From CAYVVT01 sp964454335 (GTDB lineage Bacteria; Fidelibacterota; UBA8477; JABMPR01): a stretch of 64,000 nucleotides of DNA. Where the stretch lies: positions 1 through 64,000 of the forward strand of contig CAYVVT010000004.1 in assembly GCA_964454335.1 (NCBI GenBank), written 5' to 3'. The notes under the pieces were generated by a model that was given only the letters and a program-made list of their open reading frames with translations, did no database searches and was not told where the DNA came from. The translations under genes were made by a program, and so were the position numbers. Positions 52,722 to 62,347 of the stretch are shown here, in pieces (position 1 is the first letter of the stretch; every line of letters begins with the position of its first letter).

Positions 52722-53954
52722 GTGCCATCTTTAGACACAACCTTTGTTCGCCGGCAGTTCCCGGCCTTCTCTGAACCATCATTGCAGGATTGGGCTTTCT
52801 TTGAGAGTGCAGGAGGATCCTACGTCTGCCAGCAGGTTCTCCAACGCTTATCCGACTTTTACACCCGGACAAAGGTTCAACCCTATCATGCATACCCCAC
52901 TGCCCAGGCAGCGGGAGCGGCGATTGATGCCAGTTATGAGCGACTGGCTGCATACCTGGGCGTTGGCCTTCATGAAGTTCATCTTGGTCCATCCACCTCA
53001 CAGAACAGCTATGTACTGGCCAATGCCTTCCGGGAGATGTGGCAGCCCGGCGAAGAGATCGTGGTTACGGACCAGGACCACGAGGCTAACTCCGGGGTCT
53101 GGCGCAAACTTACGGACACCGGCATTGTCATTCGCGAGTGGCATGTGGATCCCGGATCAGGTCTGCTGGATCCTCGAGACCTTGATGCTCTGCTTTCAGA
53201 CAAAACAAAAATGGTAGCCTATCCGCATTGCTCCAACGTGGTCGCACATTGGAATCCTGTCGTAGAGATCAACAGGAAGATCAGGACCGCCGGAGCCATC
53301 AGTATCGTTGATGGTGTTGCCGCTGCTCCCCATGGCATACCCAATATCGAGGATCTTGGTGCGGACATATATATGCTTTCGCTGTATAAGACCTGGGGGC
53401 CGCACCTGGGCCTGATGACGATCAGGCAGTCTCTCATGGACCAGATGGTAAACCAGAGTCATTTCTTCCATGCCGGTGATCCACGCAAGATGCTGTTGCC
53501 CGCTGGTCCAGACCACGCTCAGATCGCTGCGGCAGCGGGGCTCGCGGACTATCTTGACCAGGTGTACGAACACCACTTCGAGAAACCAGAGAAACCGGCA
53601 GATCGTGGTCGTATGTTACGCCAACTGTTTGCGGGCCATGAAACGCAACTACTATCCACCTTATTGGATTGGCTTAAAGACCGGCAGGATGTGCGTATTC
53701 TCGGTCCTGCAGATGCTGAACGGCGTGCTCCGACAGTATCGATCCTGCCCTTGAACAAAGATATCCGAGATGTCCATGCGGTTTTAACCGAACATAAACT
53801 GATGGTAGCCACGGCTCATTTTTATGCCGCCAGGCTGCTGCAGGCCATGGCTATACCTCTGGAGCCAGGTGTTCTCAGAATGTCATTCCTCCATTATACT
53901 ACTGAGTCTGAGATCCAGCAGCTCCTTGACGGCCTTGCTGCTGCATTGGACTGA
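52722..53954 (+). CDS. Cysteine desulfurase-like aminotransferase class V enzyme
   Basis: GTG start after GGGAGG; 410 residues. Class V PLP fold: EVHLGPSTSQNSYVLANAF, ETV-type HEAN segment VTDQDHEANSGVW, PLP-Asp region ISIVDGVAAAPH, and catalytic lysine in MLSLYKTWGPHLG. It belongs to the cysteine desulfurase-like branch that lacks the mobile catalytic Cys loop typical of IscS, so it may act on another amino acid. It follows the DUF5916 gene by 38 bases. Confidence 0.88.
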   Translation: MPSLDTTFVRRQFPAFSEPSLQDWAFFESAGGSYVCQQVLQRLSDFYTRTKVQPYHAYPTAQAAGAAIDASYERLAAYLGVGLHEVHLGPSTSQNSYVLANAFREMWQPGEEIVVTDQDHEANSGVWRKLTDTGIVIREWHVDPGSGLLDPRDLDALLSDKTKMVAYPHCSNVVAHWNPVVEINRKIRTAGAISIVDGVAAAPHGIPNIEDLGADIYMLSLYKTWGPHLGLMTIRQSLMDQMVNQSHFFHAGDPRKMLLPAGPDHAQIAAAAGLADYLDQVYEHHFEKPEKPADRGRMLRQLFAGHETQLLSTLLDWLKDRQDVRILGPADAERRAPTVSILPLNKDIRDVHAVLTEHKLMVATAHFYAARLLQAMAIPLEPGVLRMSFLHYTTESEIQQLLDGLAAALD

Positions 53955-54005
53955 GCCTGGATGAGCCTGGATCTGCATAACATTTTTGACCTATAGGAGC
54001 TTTGT

Positions 54006-55286
54006 ATGAGGGGATCCACAAAGCTGTTTATCATCCTGTCATTTACAGGTCTGTGCATATCGATGGTGCCGGCCCAATCCAAGGATTCGATCGAATACTT
54101 CACAGGCCATGAACACCAACTGTTGTTCAGTCCCCAACGAGGCATGCGTTCCAGCGCTGAGAACCTCCTGACGGCCCATTATTCACTCGTCCGTCTGGAG
54201 GATAGATTTTTGGGCACTCGCTGGATGGATGAAAGTGGTCTCATCGGGAAATTCGTAGGTCTGTCTGGACGCTTCGCCAAGCTGGTCTTCCTTGATGTTC
54301 CCGGTGATTATTTCAGCGTGGTATTCATGCATGAATTCTATGGTCATGGTGCACGTTATCGCGAACTGGGCATCGAAGATGTGGATTATGGCTATGAATG
54401 GCCGCCGCCTTACGGTTCCGGTGGCGGCTGGGCCTCCAACAGTTCAGCCGGTGGGCTTTACAGTGTTCAGGAGGTGATCTCCATCTGGACAGGCGGTGTC
54501 GAGTCGCATCAGATCCTGAATCGCAGCCTGCGTCAGCGTTGGATGGTGCTGGGTACCCAGCACTACCGGGAAGCACTGCTCTATTTCTGGTCCTACCAGA
54601 TTGCCCTCACATATGTCTTGGATACGCCTGACCTGGTAGCGGAACAGCAGGATCTGAATGATCCCCAGGCTTATATCTATCTCATGAATGCAGACCATGG
54701 TTACTCTGACCTTGACGATCTGCCTTTCACACTGGATGAACTGAAAAAACTGAAACGGCGTGATGCCCTGGATCCCTTCCTGCTCATCAGCCTGTACAAC
54801 ACCTTTCGCTCTTATCTGTGGGCCGGTGATGCTATCGGCGATATTCCCATGATCCCCCTCGGAGGAGCCAGTTACCTGCCCAGCATGCATGTGGGTCTTA
54901 CCCCATTCGGAGTTGAGACCCATCTGGAAAATTATTTCATCATCGATGAGGTGCTGTATATGCTGACTCTCAGTGTGGGTGATGAGACCTTTCATCAATC
55001 CTGGGGCGGGATCGGTGGTTCTGTTTCCTACCCATTTGCACGGTCTGACTTCTCAATGGATGTTAATCTCAACCTATGGAAGCAACCTCCGCTGAAGCTT
55101 GGTGGTGATGAGCAGGAAAGGGGTGGCGGGCTGGGCGGATCTTTCTCTGCCCGAGCCTATTTTCGCATCCCTGATGCCCCCATCCCAATGAAAAGCGTCA
55201 TTGAATTCGGATATAAAACCGTCGGTTATCTAGAGGGCTACAGCATGGATTCTGCACCAATCTTTTTGATCGGCGTACAGTTTTGA
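54006..55286 (+). CDS. Unknown exported barrel-like protein with an HExxxH motif
   Basis: AGGAG before ATG; 426 residues with signal peptide (MRGSTKLFIILSFTGLCISM, cleavage near residue 24). H109-E110-F-Y-G-H114 sits in VVFMHEFYGHGARYRELGI, similar to but one residue longer than the HExxH metalloprotease motif; further conserved-looking acidic and aromatic residues follow (EVISIWTGGVESHQILNRS). The last ~120 residues alternate hydrophobic residues like beta strands and end FLIGVQF, as in outer-membrane proteins. I know no characterised homologue; a membrane-linked hydrolase is possible but unproven. Confidence 0.6.
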   Translation: MRGSTKLFIILSFTGLCISMVPAQSKDSIEYFTGHEHQLLFSPQRGMRSSAENLLTAHYSLVRLEDRFLGTRWMDESGLIGKFVGLSGRFAKLVFLDVPGDYFSVVFMHEFYGHGARYRELGIEDVDYGYEWPPPYGSGGGWASNSSAGGLYSVQEVISIWTGGVESHQILNRSLRQRWMVLGTQHYREALLYFWSYQIALTYVLDTPDLVAEQQDLNDPQAYIYLMNADHGYSDLDDLPFTLDELKKLKRRDALDPFLLISLYNTFRSYLWAGDAIGDIPMIPLGGASYLPSMHVGLTPFGVETHLENYFIIDEVLYMLTLSVGDETFHQSWGGIGGSVSYPFARSDFSMDVNLNLWKQPPLKLGGDEQERGGGLGGSFSARAYFRIPDAPIPMKSVIEFGYKTVGYLEGYSMDSAPIFLIGVQF

Positions 55287-55335
55287 ATTGAGGATTCGGG
55301 ATTGAGGATTGGATCCCGCAATAGTCGGGAGAGGA

Positions 55336-55392
<57 letters not shown>

Positions 55393-55477
55393 TCAAATAT
55401 CCAATTCTCTCTTGCATTCCACCCTGAATTCATTAACAATTGGGCCTTTGTTGTTGGAACGAATGTGAGGTCGCAAA

Positions 55478-55936
55478 ATGATCTATCGAAAAACATACAA
55501 CCTGGTGAAAGAACGCATCGTCGAGATCCAGGAGGCCATCAAGCAAAACAGCAAGGATATCAAGCAGGCGGCCGATCACGGTGATCTCCGCGAGAATGCG
55601 GAATATCACGCTGCCAAGGAGGAACAGGTCCGTTTGCACAAACGGTTGGCTCGCTACAGCAAGTATCTGGACAACGAGATCATGGATCCCTCGAGGGTGG
55701 ATGCCGGTGAAGTCTCATTCGGCACCCTTGTGACCTATTCTGATGGTGAGCGCGAGTTGTCAGTTGCTGTGGTTGGCTCAGCCGAGTATGAGCTTGAGCT
55801 GTACGAGAACATCTGTACTCTTTCCTCTCCCTTTGGACAGCGCATTCTTGGTATGCGCAAAGGGGAAACGATGCACCTCGATACACCAGCGGGTGAGAAG
55901 ACGCTTACCATCCTGGATATCAGTCCACTTTCATAG
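55478..55936 (+). CDS. greA: Transcript cleavage factor GreA/GreB family
   Basis: 152 residues, GTGAGG-type ribosome binding site. The N-terminal coiled coil carries DHGDLRENAEYHAAKEEQVR with the acidic tip residues (Asp, Glu) that coordinate the RNA polymerase catalytic Mg; the C-terminal FKBP-like domain ends GMRKGETMHLDTPAGEKTL. It rescues backtracked RNA polymerase in the cytoplasm. A strong terminator follows the stop. Confidence 0.92.
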   Translation: MIYRKTYNLVKERIVEIQEAIKQNSKDIKQAADHGDLRENAEYHAAKEEQVRLHKRLARYSKYLDNEIMDPSRVDAGEVSFGTLVTYSDGERELSVAVVGSAEYELELYENICTLSSPFGQRILGMRKGETMHLDTPAGEKTLTILDISPLS

Positions 55937-55942
55937 GGAAAA

Positions 55943-55967
55943 AAAGCCCGGGAGACCGGGCCTTTGC
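55943..55967. terminator. Bidirectional terminator between greA and the fasciclin gene
   Basis: AAAGCCCG-GGAGAC-CGGGCCTTT stem with A tract on the left and T tract on the right, so it can serve both convergent genes. Confidence 0.8.
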
Positions 55968-55985
55968 ATTTATCGAGATCCCTGT

Positions 55986-56540
55986 TTAGAACAGAAATAT
56001 TTCCTCGATGACGTGAACAACTCCGTTTGCAGCGTCAACGGTTCCCAGGATCTTGGCCCCGTTGACATAGGTCCCATCGTCCTTCACCTCAACATCGACA
56101 TAATGACCGGTGGCCATGTACAGTGTGCTGCCATCCTTCAACAGGTCACCGGCATATGTGCCAGGTGATGCGTGCCCGGTGATAATGGTCGCCAGCGTCT
56201 GTTTGTTCTCTGGTTTGAGCAGATCCTCCACTGTTCCCGGGGGAAGTTTCTCAAAGGCCGCGTTGTTAGGTGCAAATACCGTTAAAGGGCCTGGATTGGC
56301 CAGCACATTCTGCAGTTCGGCGGCCTGTACGGCGGCTACGAGTGTTGTGTGATCCGGCGAGGCTGCAGCAACCTGCAGGATGTTCCGCTGGGAGACATCA
56401 TCTGGAATGTCTGAGATACCGTGATTCTTCGCGAATTCGGTCTTCGTTGCTGCAGCACCAGTCGACCCGCTTTCGCACCCGATGAACAAAAGACCGATCC
56501 CGCATACCAGGACAAGAAAGATCCATTTCTGATTCTTCAA
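55986..56540 (-). CDS. Fasciclin-domain lipoprotein
   Basis: 184 residues; lipoprotein signal (GIGLLFIGCESG, Cys ~21). One FAS1 domain (~50-184) with the two family boxes: LTVFAPNNAAFEKLPPGTVE and the closing NGVVHVIEEIFLF. FAS1 domains mediate adhesion or protein contacts at the cell surface. Divergent from the pirin gene across an AT-rich spacer. Confidence 0.93.
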   Translation of the reverse strand: MKNQKWIFLVLVCGIGLLFIGCESGSTGAAATKTEFAKNHGISDIPDDVSQRNILQVAAASPDHTTLVAAVQAAELQNVLANPGPLTVFAPNNAAFEKLPPGTVEDLLKPENKQTLATIITGHASPGTYAGDLLKDGSTLYMATGHYVDVEVKDDGTYVNGAKILGTVDAANGVVHVIEEIFLF

Positions 56541-56803
56541 GTTGCTTCCTCCAGTTGATTTAATAGGTGATAGATATCGTCATAATTCACTGAAAATTAA
56601 TGACTTGGGCAGGTTGATCCAAGATATGTTTGTTATTATGAGCTAATGCTGTTATTCATTATTGCTGATTCAGCAGATGTAAATAATTTATAATCAGACC
56701 TTTATGTCCGATTAATTTTTTTTGTTTTACAAGAAACAAATCGGGCCTATCAGGGCTTATCTATTGAAGATGATAATAATTCTCTTGAAAAGGTTGACGA
56801 ACC
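56541..56803. promoter_or_regulatory. AT-rich divergent promoter region (fasciclin / pirin)
   Basis: The 263-base gap is clearly more AT-rich than the surrounding genes, with A/T runs at 56690-56745. It must hold promoters for both divergent genes; no single -10/-35 pair stands out. Confidence 0.4.
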
Positions 56804-57829
56804 ATGGATAAATCACCCATCATAAGAACCCAGGTCCTCGGTTTTCCCTGGCATACGACAGATCCCTTCCTCTTCTGTGTATATCACGAGGATCACTATC
56901 CAGAAGGGAATGGAGATATGGGTCCCGCAGCCTCTCTGTCTGGCAGGAACATAGGAAATGACTTTCACATCAAGGACGGCTGGCGCATGTACCATGGTGC
57001 TACGATCCCTGGCTTTCCCGCACATCCTCATCGTGGTTTTGAAACGATCACCGTGGTCCAGAGAGGTCTGGTGGATCACTCAGATTCCATGGGAGCCTCT
57101 GGTCGCTATGGTGGTGGTGATGTCCAGTGGATGACCGCTGGTGCCGGGATCCAGCATTCTGAGATGTTCCCCCTGCTCAACATGGATGCGGACAATCCCC
57201 TGGAGCTGTTCCAGATCTGGTTGAACCTGCCGCGAGAGCAAAAGATGGTGGATCCTCATTTCAAGATGCTGTGGCGTGATGAGATACCGGTTCACCAGTT
57301 CACTGATCCCGGTGGCAAACAGATCGAACTCGTTCAATACGCCGGGAATTTCAACAACACGGATGCCCTCGAGACTACGCCCGATTCATGGGCCTCCGAT
57401 CCGGCTCATGCCGTGGCCATCTGGGTGGTCAAACTTGAAGCTGGTGCTGAATGGACCCTGCCGCCAACCCATTCCGAAGCAAACAGAACCTTGTATTTCT
57501 ATAAAGGCTCTGAACTGCAGGTGGCCGATACCACGATCACAGTTGAGCATAGTGTTCAGCTTGTCCCCAACCTTGAGATCCCGTTGCAGAATTCCACCGA
57601 TGAAGCAAAAATGCTCCTGCTTCAGGGAGTACCCATCAGTGAACCCGTGGTGCAGTACGGGCCTTTCGTCATGAATACCAGAATGGAGATCCAGCAGGCC
57701 TATGAGGATTATCAGCGGACGCGCTTTGGGGGCTGGCCCTGGAAACGACCGGACCAGGTTCACGGTCATGATACCAAACGGTTCGCGCGTCACTCAGATG
57801 GACGGGAAGAGAATCCGCCGGGAACTTAG
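56804..57829 (+). CDS. Pirin-family cupin protein
   Basis: 341 residues. The N-terminal cupin has the pirin metal set: FPAHPHRGFETITVVQRGLV (two His), followed by DVQWMTAGAGIQHSEMF with the third His and Glu. The second cupin is also intact. Bacterial pirins are iron proteins with quercetin 2,3-dioxygenase or regulatory roles; physiological substrate here is unknown. Confidence 0.93.
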   Translation: MDKSPIIRTQVLGFPWHTTDPFLFCVYHEDHYPEGNGDMGPAASLSGRNIGNDFHIKDGWRMYHGATIPGFPAHPHRGFETITVVQRGLVDHSDSMGASGRYGGGDVQWMTAGAGIQHSEMFPLLNMDADNPLELFQIWLNLPREQKMVDPHFKMLWRDEIPVHQFTDPGGKQIELVQYAGNFNNTDALETTPDSWASDPAHAVAIWVVKLEAGAEWTLPPTHSEANRTLYFYKGSELQVADTTITVEHSVQLVPNLEIPLQNSTDEAKMLLLQGVPISEPVVQYGPFVMNTRMEIQQAYEDYQRTRFGGWPWKRPDQVHGHDTKRFARHSDGREENPPGT

Positions 57830-57869
57830 TGGATCAGGAAACTGTTTCGCAGGACTGCTCCGCGCAAGA

Positions 57870-58526
57870 TCACAGTGACTTGTTCAGAAAATCATCAAAG
57901 GGCTTTAACGTTTTGAAGACCCGGGTGGCATACTGAGCGGCATCTTTCGCCATGAGTTGCTCATCGCCAACCTGATGACTGGCCAGAAAACTCTTAAAGC
58001 GCAGAAGTTCAATATGGGGGTGATCAACGGTATAGCCACGCGGAACGGTTTTCAGCTTCTCACCTTCCAACTCCCCGAAATACTTCTTGAAACTGACGCG
58101 TTTCAGGATGGCCACAAATTCAGCTCCATCTTTATCAATGGATGCCCGGATGGCATTCAACCAGGGACCTGGCGGTAGATAGGCGCCGCCAGCCAGAAAG
58201 GAATTTCCCGGTTCGACATGGATATAATATCCGGCCCGGTCATGAGGTCTTTCCCGGCTTGATACCAGATGAGCACCGAAGTTCGTTTTATAAGGTGTCT
58301 TGTCCTTTGAGAAACGGGTGTCCCGGTAGATGCGGAAAACACTTTTCTTCGGATCCAATTGTGCAACAGGCGGATCGAAGACTGCAATGCGACCGATCAA
58401 CTCTGCGATAAAGCCAACAAAATCAGCATGTGCTTCCTGGTATTTGTGCTTGTTGGCATTGAACCAGTCACGATTGTTGTTCCGGTTCAGATTCCTCAGG
58501 AAGGTGAAGGTCGATTTGGCCAGCAT
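57870..58526 (-). CDS. DUF2461 family protein
   Basis: The ATG at 58526 (complement), preceded by GAGGAG, gives 218 residues starting MLAKSTFTFLRNLNRNNNRD, the normal DUF2461 start with FNANKHKYQEA. RIYRDTRFSKDKTPYKTNFG and GYYIHVEPGNSFLAGG are hallmark segments. Function unknown. A longer reading frame upstream lacks these features. Confidence 0.93.
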   Translation of the reverse strand: MLAKSTFTFLRNLNRNNNRDWFNANKHKYQEAHADFVGFIAELIGRIAVFDPPVAQLDPKKSVFRIYRDTRFSKDKTPYKTNFGAHLVSSRERPHDRAGYYIHVEPGNSFLAGGAYLPPGPWLNAIRASIDKDGAEFVAILKRVSFKKYFGELEGEKLKTVPRGYTVDHPHIELLRFKSFLASHQVGDEQLMAKDAAQYATRVFKTLKPFDDFLNKSL

Positions 58527-58778
58527 TGTCAGCTCCTCTAACTCAGTTATGCAAATATCACTCTGAAAGATATCGTGGTAAAGGAACAATGTATGATTGC
58601 TTCGTGACATATAACAAGATGTAATCTGTCATCTATTTATCAACCGGTGCACCCCAAACAGATCTGCCCTGATCGGTCCTGCGTTTCCAGATCCAACGTA
58701 TAAATACCAACCGGATTTTCCATCCTTGGTGTGGATTTATGCAGTCGCTTCCCTAGATTAGCTCCGGAGGGTCAACCC

Positions 58779-60236
58779 ATGCTGCGCATCACCATTTATT
58801 ATCTCATCAGTCTAACCATCATGGCTTTCTACGGAGGCGAGGTGTGTCCCTTTATTGATTCTATCACCCTGCTCGCCTGGACAGAGACGCTGGCGGTATT
58901 TTTTACTCTCTTATTCATCATTCGCCACTTCGTCATCCGCCATTACGTTGAATCGGCTGACGTAATGCAGCAGCCACGACGTCAGATGATCGCTGAATTC
59001 TCTCTGTTCATCTTCGCTGGGATCGCCATCGCCATCTACAACCATTTCGTCTATACCTTTCCTCCGCTGTCCAGTGGCGGCAAGGTCACGGTAGGTATGT
59101 TCACCCTCGGTTCCTTCCTGTCCATTGATATGGCATTACAGCGTGAGCGCAAGGTGATCCGGGGGGCACGTGAGACCGGTGATCGTTTCGCGCCAATCGA
59201 CCAGTTCAGATCACTGACAAAGAAGTTCATGGTCTTCTCGTTCCTGGTACTTTCCTTTGTCGCGGTGGTCATCATGCTGGTCATAGGTAAGGATATCTAC
59301 TGGATCTCAATGGCTGCTCCAGAAGAGATTCCAAGGGCACAAGTCTCCATCTCCCTCGAGATCCTTTTCGTCATGCTGGTGACACTCGGCCTGGTGCTGA
59401 ACCTGCTCTATTCCTACTCTATGAACCTCAAGGATTTCTTCGAGAACGAGACTGAAGTGCTCACCGAGGTGAACCGGGGGAACCTGGATGGTTTTGTACC
59501 CGTGCTCAGCACGGATGAATTCGCACATATCGCCCACCATACCAACGAGATGATCGATGGCCTGCGGGAGAAACGCAGAATACAGAATATTTTTGGAAAA
59601 GTGATGAGTCCCGATGTGGCCAACCATCTCCTGTCACTGGGTGAGGATGAATTCAGACTTGGCGGTCAGCAGCGCGATCTGGTGATCATGCTGTCTGATA
59701 TACGGGGATTCACCACCCTGACGGAAAAATACGATCCGGAAGAACTGGTCAGAGGACTTAACCATTATTTCTCCGACATGGTCGCTGCCATCCACAGCCA
59801 TCAGGGAGTGGTGGACAAATTCATCGGAGACGGGATCCTCGCCGTGTTCGGACTGGAGAATCCTGACCAGGCACCGGACCGTGCTCTTGCTGCCGCCTTG
59901 GACATGTTCCAGGTCTGCATGTCTGGCGATGCATCGTATGGCATCCCTATCGAGATGGGCATCGGCATGCACTGCGGTGTGGTCATTGCAGGCAACATTG
60001 GTTCGGAAGAACGCATGGAATATACCGTCATCGGCGATGCAGTGAATATTGCCGCCCGATTGGAGAGCGTAACCAAGGATGTGAACGCCCCCCTTGTGAT
60101 TTCCGATAGCCTGTTGAAGGAATTGAATGAGCAGCACAGATCCATGCCCTGGCGGGACTTCGGTGCACAGGACCTGAAAGGGAAACGCGAGAAGATCGCT
60201 GCCTATGGACTGATGCAGCAGGATATCTTGCTGTAG
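58779..60236 (+). CDS. Membrane-bound class III adenylate/guanylate cyclase
   Basis: ATG at 58779 follows CGGAGG; 485 residues. Six membrane segments in the first ~230 residues, a HAMP-like linker (~235-290), then the cyclase domain: metal Asp residues in MLSDIRGFTTLTEKYD and FIGDGILAVFG, purine-binding Lys in VVDKFIGDG, Asp in YTVIGDAVNIAARLES, with transition-state Asn/Arg in the same strand. The set fits adenylate rather than guanylate specificity. It should make cAMP in response to a membrane signal. No cAMP receptor gene is adjacent. Confidence 0.93.
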   Translation: MLRITIYYLISLTIMAFYGGEVCPFIDSITLLAWTETLAVFFTLLFIIRHFVIRHYVESADVMQQPRRQMIAEFSLFIFAGIAIAIYNHFVYTFPPLSSGGKVTVGMFTLGSFLSIDMALQRERKVIRGARETGDRFAPIDQFRSLTKKFMVFSFLVLSFVAVVIMLVIGKDIYWISMAAPEEIPRAQVSISLEILFVMLVTLGLVLNLLYSYSMNLKDFFENETEVLTEVNRGNLDGFVPVLSTDEFAHIAHHTNEMIDGLREKRRIQNIFGKVMSPDVANHLLSLGEDEFRLGGQQRDLVIMLSDIRGFTTLTEKYDPEELVRGLNHYFSDMVAAIHSHQGVVDKFIGDGILAVFGLENPDQAPDRALAAALDMFQVCMSGDASYGIPIEMGIGMHCGVVIAGNIGSEERMEYTVIGDAVNIAARLESVTKDVNAPLVISDSLLKELNEQHRSMPWRDFGAQDLKGKREKIAAYGLMQQDILL

Positions 60237-60340
60237 GTTGACCACAGCACCGCTTGACCCACCGGCACCACCTCTTTGCTATTAAACACAGCTGAGATCA
60301 AGGATCAGCTTCAGGGGATCACCAATTGTCCTTGCATGTG

Positions 60341-60373
60341 ACTGACCAGTCAGTATTTTACCGCCCGGTCAGT
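60341..60373. promoter_or_regulatory. TetR-type operator before the efflux operon
   Basis: Perfect dyad ACTGAC-CA-GTCAGT at 60341-60354 and a second GGTCAGTAAAT half-match at 60367-60377, so GTCAGTA(T/A)(T/A)T occurs twice 17-18 bases apart. It lies ~35 bases before the TetR start codon, consistent with autorepression. Confidence 0.65.
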
Positions 60374-60388
60374 AAATAGAGGTTTCAT

Positions 60389-61000
60389 ATGAGTATCGTT
60401 ACACGACGCGAACGCGAGAAAGAGCAAACCCGGCTGCAGATCCTGGTTGCTGCCGAAAGGGTGTTTGCCCGGCATGGATTTCACAAGACCACCATGGATG
60501 CCATTGCAGCTGAATCCGAATGGAGTAAAGGCGCTCTTTACCTGCATTTCAAGAGTAAGGAAGAATTGTTCTTTTCACTTCTGCTGGAGAGGCTGGCAGA
60601 CTTTGGACGCCTGGTCAATACTGCCATTCAGGAGGCTGATTCACTGGACGCCGCCATACGTATTCTGGTCCATGAACAATTTGATTTCTATCAACAGAAC
60701 CTGCCCTTTTTCCAATTGATCATTTCAGAGCAGGGCAAGCTCATGATGGCTTCTGACGAAGGCTTCAGAGCAAAGCTCTTCGCCCAGCAGCGCCAGAACA
60801 TGACCAAGATCGCCACCCACGTGAAACGACTGTCGCCACCCAGTTCGATGGTAAGTGCCCAAACCCTGGTACTCAGCATCATTGGTGCTATTAATGTTCA
60901 CATGATGAACTGGATCCACTCGGGTGAAGACGGGTCCCAGGTTATATCAGAAGAGGAGATCACAACTCTATTTCTTAAGGGAGGTCTGTATGCTGAATAA
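60389..61000 (+). CDS. TetR/AcrR-family regulator of an RND efflux operon
   Basis: 203 residues, GAGG ahead of the ATG. Helix-turn-helix ~15-62: LVAAERVFARHGFHKTTMDA, IAAESEWSKGALYLHFKSKE. Its end overlaps the start of the TolC gene. The expected ligand is a toxic compound exported by the downstream system. Confidence 0.92.
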   Translation: MSIVTRREREKEQTRLQILVAAERVFARHGFHKTTMDAIAAESEWSKGALYLHFKSKEELFFSLLLERLADFGRLVNTAIQEADSLDAAIRILVHEQFDFYQQNLPFFQLIISEQGKLMMASDEGFRAKLFAQQRQNMTKIATHVKRLSPPSSMVSAQTLVLSIIGAINVHMMNWIHSGEDGSQVISEEEITTLFLKGGLYAE

Positions 61001-62336
61001 GATCATCCCTGCCTTGCTCCTGCCCACCCTGTTGGCTGCGATTGAGTTCCACCACCTGTCCATGGAAGAGGCCATCGAACTGGCATTGGAACGCAATCCG
61101 AGTATCAAGATCTCAGCTGAGCGAGTCAACGACGCCAGGCAGAGTGTCAATCAGGCGCTGGGCGCCGCATTGCCTTCCGTAGGGTTCCAGGGTAGTAAGA
61201 TCGTCGATGAAAAGGTCCGGCCCATCGAGAACTTCTTCTATGTTCCCGGAGTGATCCCCGATCCCAGTAATCCCATCACCTTTCTCATGGTGGAACCCAC
61301 TTTGGAGATGGATTTCACCAACGATTACCAGATGGATCTGTCCATAACCCAACCACTGTTCACCGGGGGCAAGATATCCCTGGGCGCCCTCATGGCTCGT
61401 CAGGGCCTGGACCTTGTCAAGTCGCAATACACACAGGAACAGAATGAGCTGGCCTACAGGGTGATCCAGTCCTACCTGGGTCTGCTGGTCACCAAGGAAT
61501 TCTACCTGGTAGCAACCGAAGGTTACCAGACAGCGGATGAGTTTTACGAGATCTCCAAATTACTTTACAGCCAGGGCATGATCTCCAAGCTGGATCTGCT
61601 GCAGGCCGAGGTACAGGCGGCCAACCTGTTACCCCAGCGTACTCAGGCAGAGAATGCGGTGATCATGGCCGAGACCACCCTGCGGACACTGCTTGGCTTG
61701 CCCGGAACGGCGACACTGGTCCTTACGGATGAATTACGATACGATCCGAAGAACTACTCCCTGGGGGATCTGAAAGCACAGGCGCTGCGGGAGCGGAGCG
61801 AGGTTCAGCAGATGCAGATGACCCAGAACCTCAGCAAATTGAATGTGAACATGGCCCTGACCGATTATCTGCCCATGCTGGCACTTACCTATTCCTATTC
61901 CACTTTCGGCGACGCCGGAGTGGATATGGGTGATTGGGATGACAGCCGCATGATGGCCGTTGGATTGAGTTACAATCTCTTTAACGGCGGAACCAGGTTC
62001 AGCAGACTGCGCCAGGCCCAGGTTGCCCAACGGCAGACTGACTGGGGCCATGAGGCCTTGAAGGACGGTATCCTGTTGGAGGTCGAACAGACCTACCTCA
62101 GCCTCAAGGAGGCCGAGAAGAACATCCTCTCCCAGGAAAAGACCGTGGGCCAGGCCGAGGAAGCAGCCCGTCTGGCGAAGATCCAGTATCGCGAGGGCAC
62201 CATCACCAATCTGCAGGCCAATCAGATCCAGATGAGCCTTACCGCCGCCCGGGCGAATTACCTGCAGGCATTGTTCAGCTATACACTCGCCGAGATCAGC
62301 ATCCGCAAGGCTGTGGGTGAGACACTTTTTCAATAA
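60990..62336 (+). CDS. TolC-family outer-membrane efflux channel
   Basis: ATG at 60990 preceded by GGGAGG; 448 residues with signal peptide. Two OEP repeats of long coiled-coil helices: MEEAIELALERNPSIKISAE at the start, VTLFNGGxx-like ITQPLFTGGKISLGALMARQ and the second VGLSYNLFNGGTRFSRLRQA. This is the exit duct for the adaptor and RND pump encoded next. Confidence 0.93.
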   Translation: MLNKIIPALLLPTLLAAIEFHHLSMEEAIELALERNPSIKISAERVNDARQSVNQALGAALPSVGFQGSKIVDEKVRPIENFFYVPGVIPDPSNPITFLMVEPTLEMDFTNDYQMDLSITQPLFTGGKISLGALMARQGLDLVKSQYTQEQNELAYRVIQSYLGLLVTKEFYLVATEGYQTADEFYEISKLLYSQGMISKLDLLQAEVQAANLLPQRTQAENAVIMAETTLRTLLGLPGTATLVLTDELRYDPKNYSLGDLKAQALRERSEVQQMQMTQNLSKLNVNMALTDYLPMLALTYSYSTFGDAGVDMGDWDDSRMMAVGLSYNLFNGGTRFSRLRQAQVAQRQTDWGHEALKDGILLEVEQTYLSLKEAEKNILSQEKTVGQAEEAARLAKIQYREGTITNLQANQIQMSLTAARANYLQALFSYTLAEISIRKAVGETLFQ

Positions 62337-62347
62337 GGATACGGGAT

